Assembly (NCBI RefSeq): GCF_004331955.1
Contig: NZ_CP036532.1
Span: 1,240,001 to 1,304,000, forward strand
From: Roseitalea porphyridii
GTDB taxonomy: Bacteria; Pseudomonadota; Alphaproteobacteria; Rhizobiales; Rhizobiaceae
DNA length: 64,000 nt
Direction of reading: 5' to 3'
Both the position numbers and the translations under genes were made by a program. The notes under the pieces were generated by a model. That model was not told the origin of the DNA and did no database searches. It saw nothing but the letters and a program-made list of their open reading frames with translations. Of the stretch, positions 63,991 to 64,000 are shown in pieces (position 1 is the first letter of the stretch; the number at the start of each line of letters is the position of its first letter).

Positions 63991-64000
63991 TCATCGTAGA

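Overview
The window is chromosomal DNA of a G+C-rich alphaproteobacterium, most likely a member of Hyphomicrobiales (Rhizobiales). The evidence is the housekeeping block dapA-smpB...rpoZ-rsh-pyrE-acpS-lepB-rnc-era-recO, a pair of Omp2-type porins with the shared start MKI(K/R)SLLLGSAAA, small rhizobial families (TIGR02301, DUF2799, DUF2062), intergenic palindromic repeats of the rhizobial type, and a single long Rsh protein. No rRNA, tRNA, CRISPR array or prophage was found. About 68 protein genes can be supported, and they are densely packed with many ATGA or TGATG start/stop overlaps.

Region 1 (1-6.3 kb) is an aromatic catabolic operon read leftward under a divergent LysR regulator: hydroxyquinol 1,2-dioxygenase, a PcpA/MhqO-type hydroquinone ring-cleaving dioxygenase, an MhqD-like hydrolase, maleylacetate reductase, then the binding protein and (cut by the window edge) the LivG ATPase of a branched-chain-type ABC importer. 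Both ring-cleavage routes can feed maleylacetate. Region 2 (6.4-13 kb) holds gamma-glutamyltransferase, an unknown membrane protein, and divergent katG/oxyR. Region 3 (13-16.8 kb) is an IclR regulator divergent from a Rieske oxygenase and a glutamine-synthetase-like ligase, a pairing that recalls gamma-glutamyl-arylamine oxidation. Region 4 (16.8-20.8 kb) is a manganese/iron ABC importer in which one permease carries a C-terminal cytoplasmic extension that looks like a DtxR-type regulator. Region 5 (20.9-26.8 kb) holds ureidoglycolate lyase, a CatE-like extradiol protein, two small genes, a double-domain ALDH16-type aldehyde dehydrogenase, and deoC.

Region 6 (26.9-31.8 kb) has two porin genes pointing away from each other. 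They share a nearly identical 136-bp inverted repeat across their ribosome binding sites and N-terminal codons, flank an alpha/beta hydrolase gene, and are followed by a lone tyrosine recombinase of lower G+C. Region 7 (32-45 kb) is core: lytic transglycosylase, dapA, smpB, family-5 uracil-DNA glycosylase, a NYN-domain protein, rpoZ, rsh, pyrE, DUF2062, acpS, lepB, rnc, era, recO. Region 8 (45-48.7 kb) has an MFS transporter, a LysE transporter, and arsR-arsC-arsH with no arsenite pump. Region 9 (48.8-54.6 kb) is a split NAD synthesis locus: nadA, a DUF559 endonuclease-like gene embedded in three copies of a palindromic repeat, nadB, a second repeat type, a Tat-exported 5'-nucleotidase on the opposite strand, and nadC. 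Region 10 (54.6-64 kb) has a tyrosine phosphatase, an HD hydrolase, YgfZ, dihydroorotase, small envelope proteins, DUF3179, Nudix, a lipoprotein, an HMCES/YedK homologue, an ArgO/LysE exporter, and at the right edge a long hairpin that I call a probable 6S RNA.

The most interesting candidates are the porin inverted-repeat/recombinase locus, the DUF559 gene that grows out of a repeat family, the Rieske/GS-like pair, and the permease-regulator fusion. All functional calls come from motif recognition by eye; none was checked by a database search.
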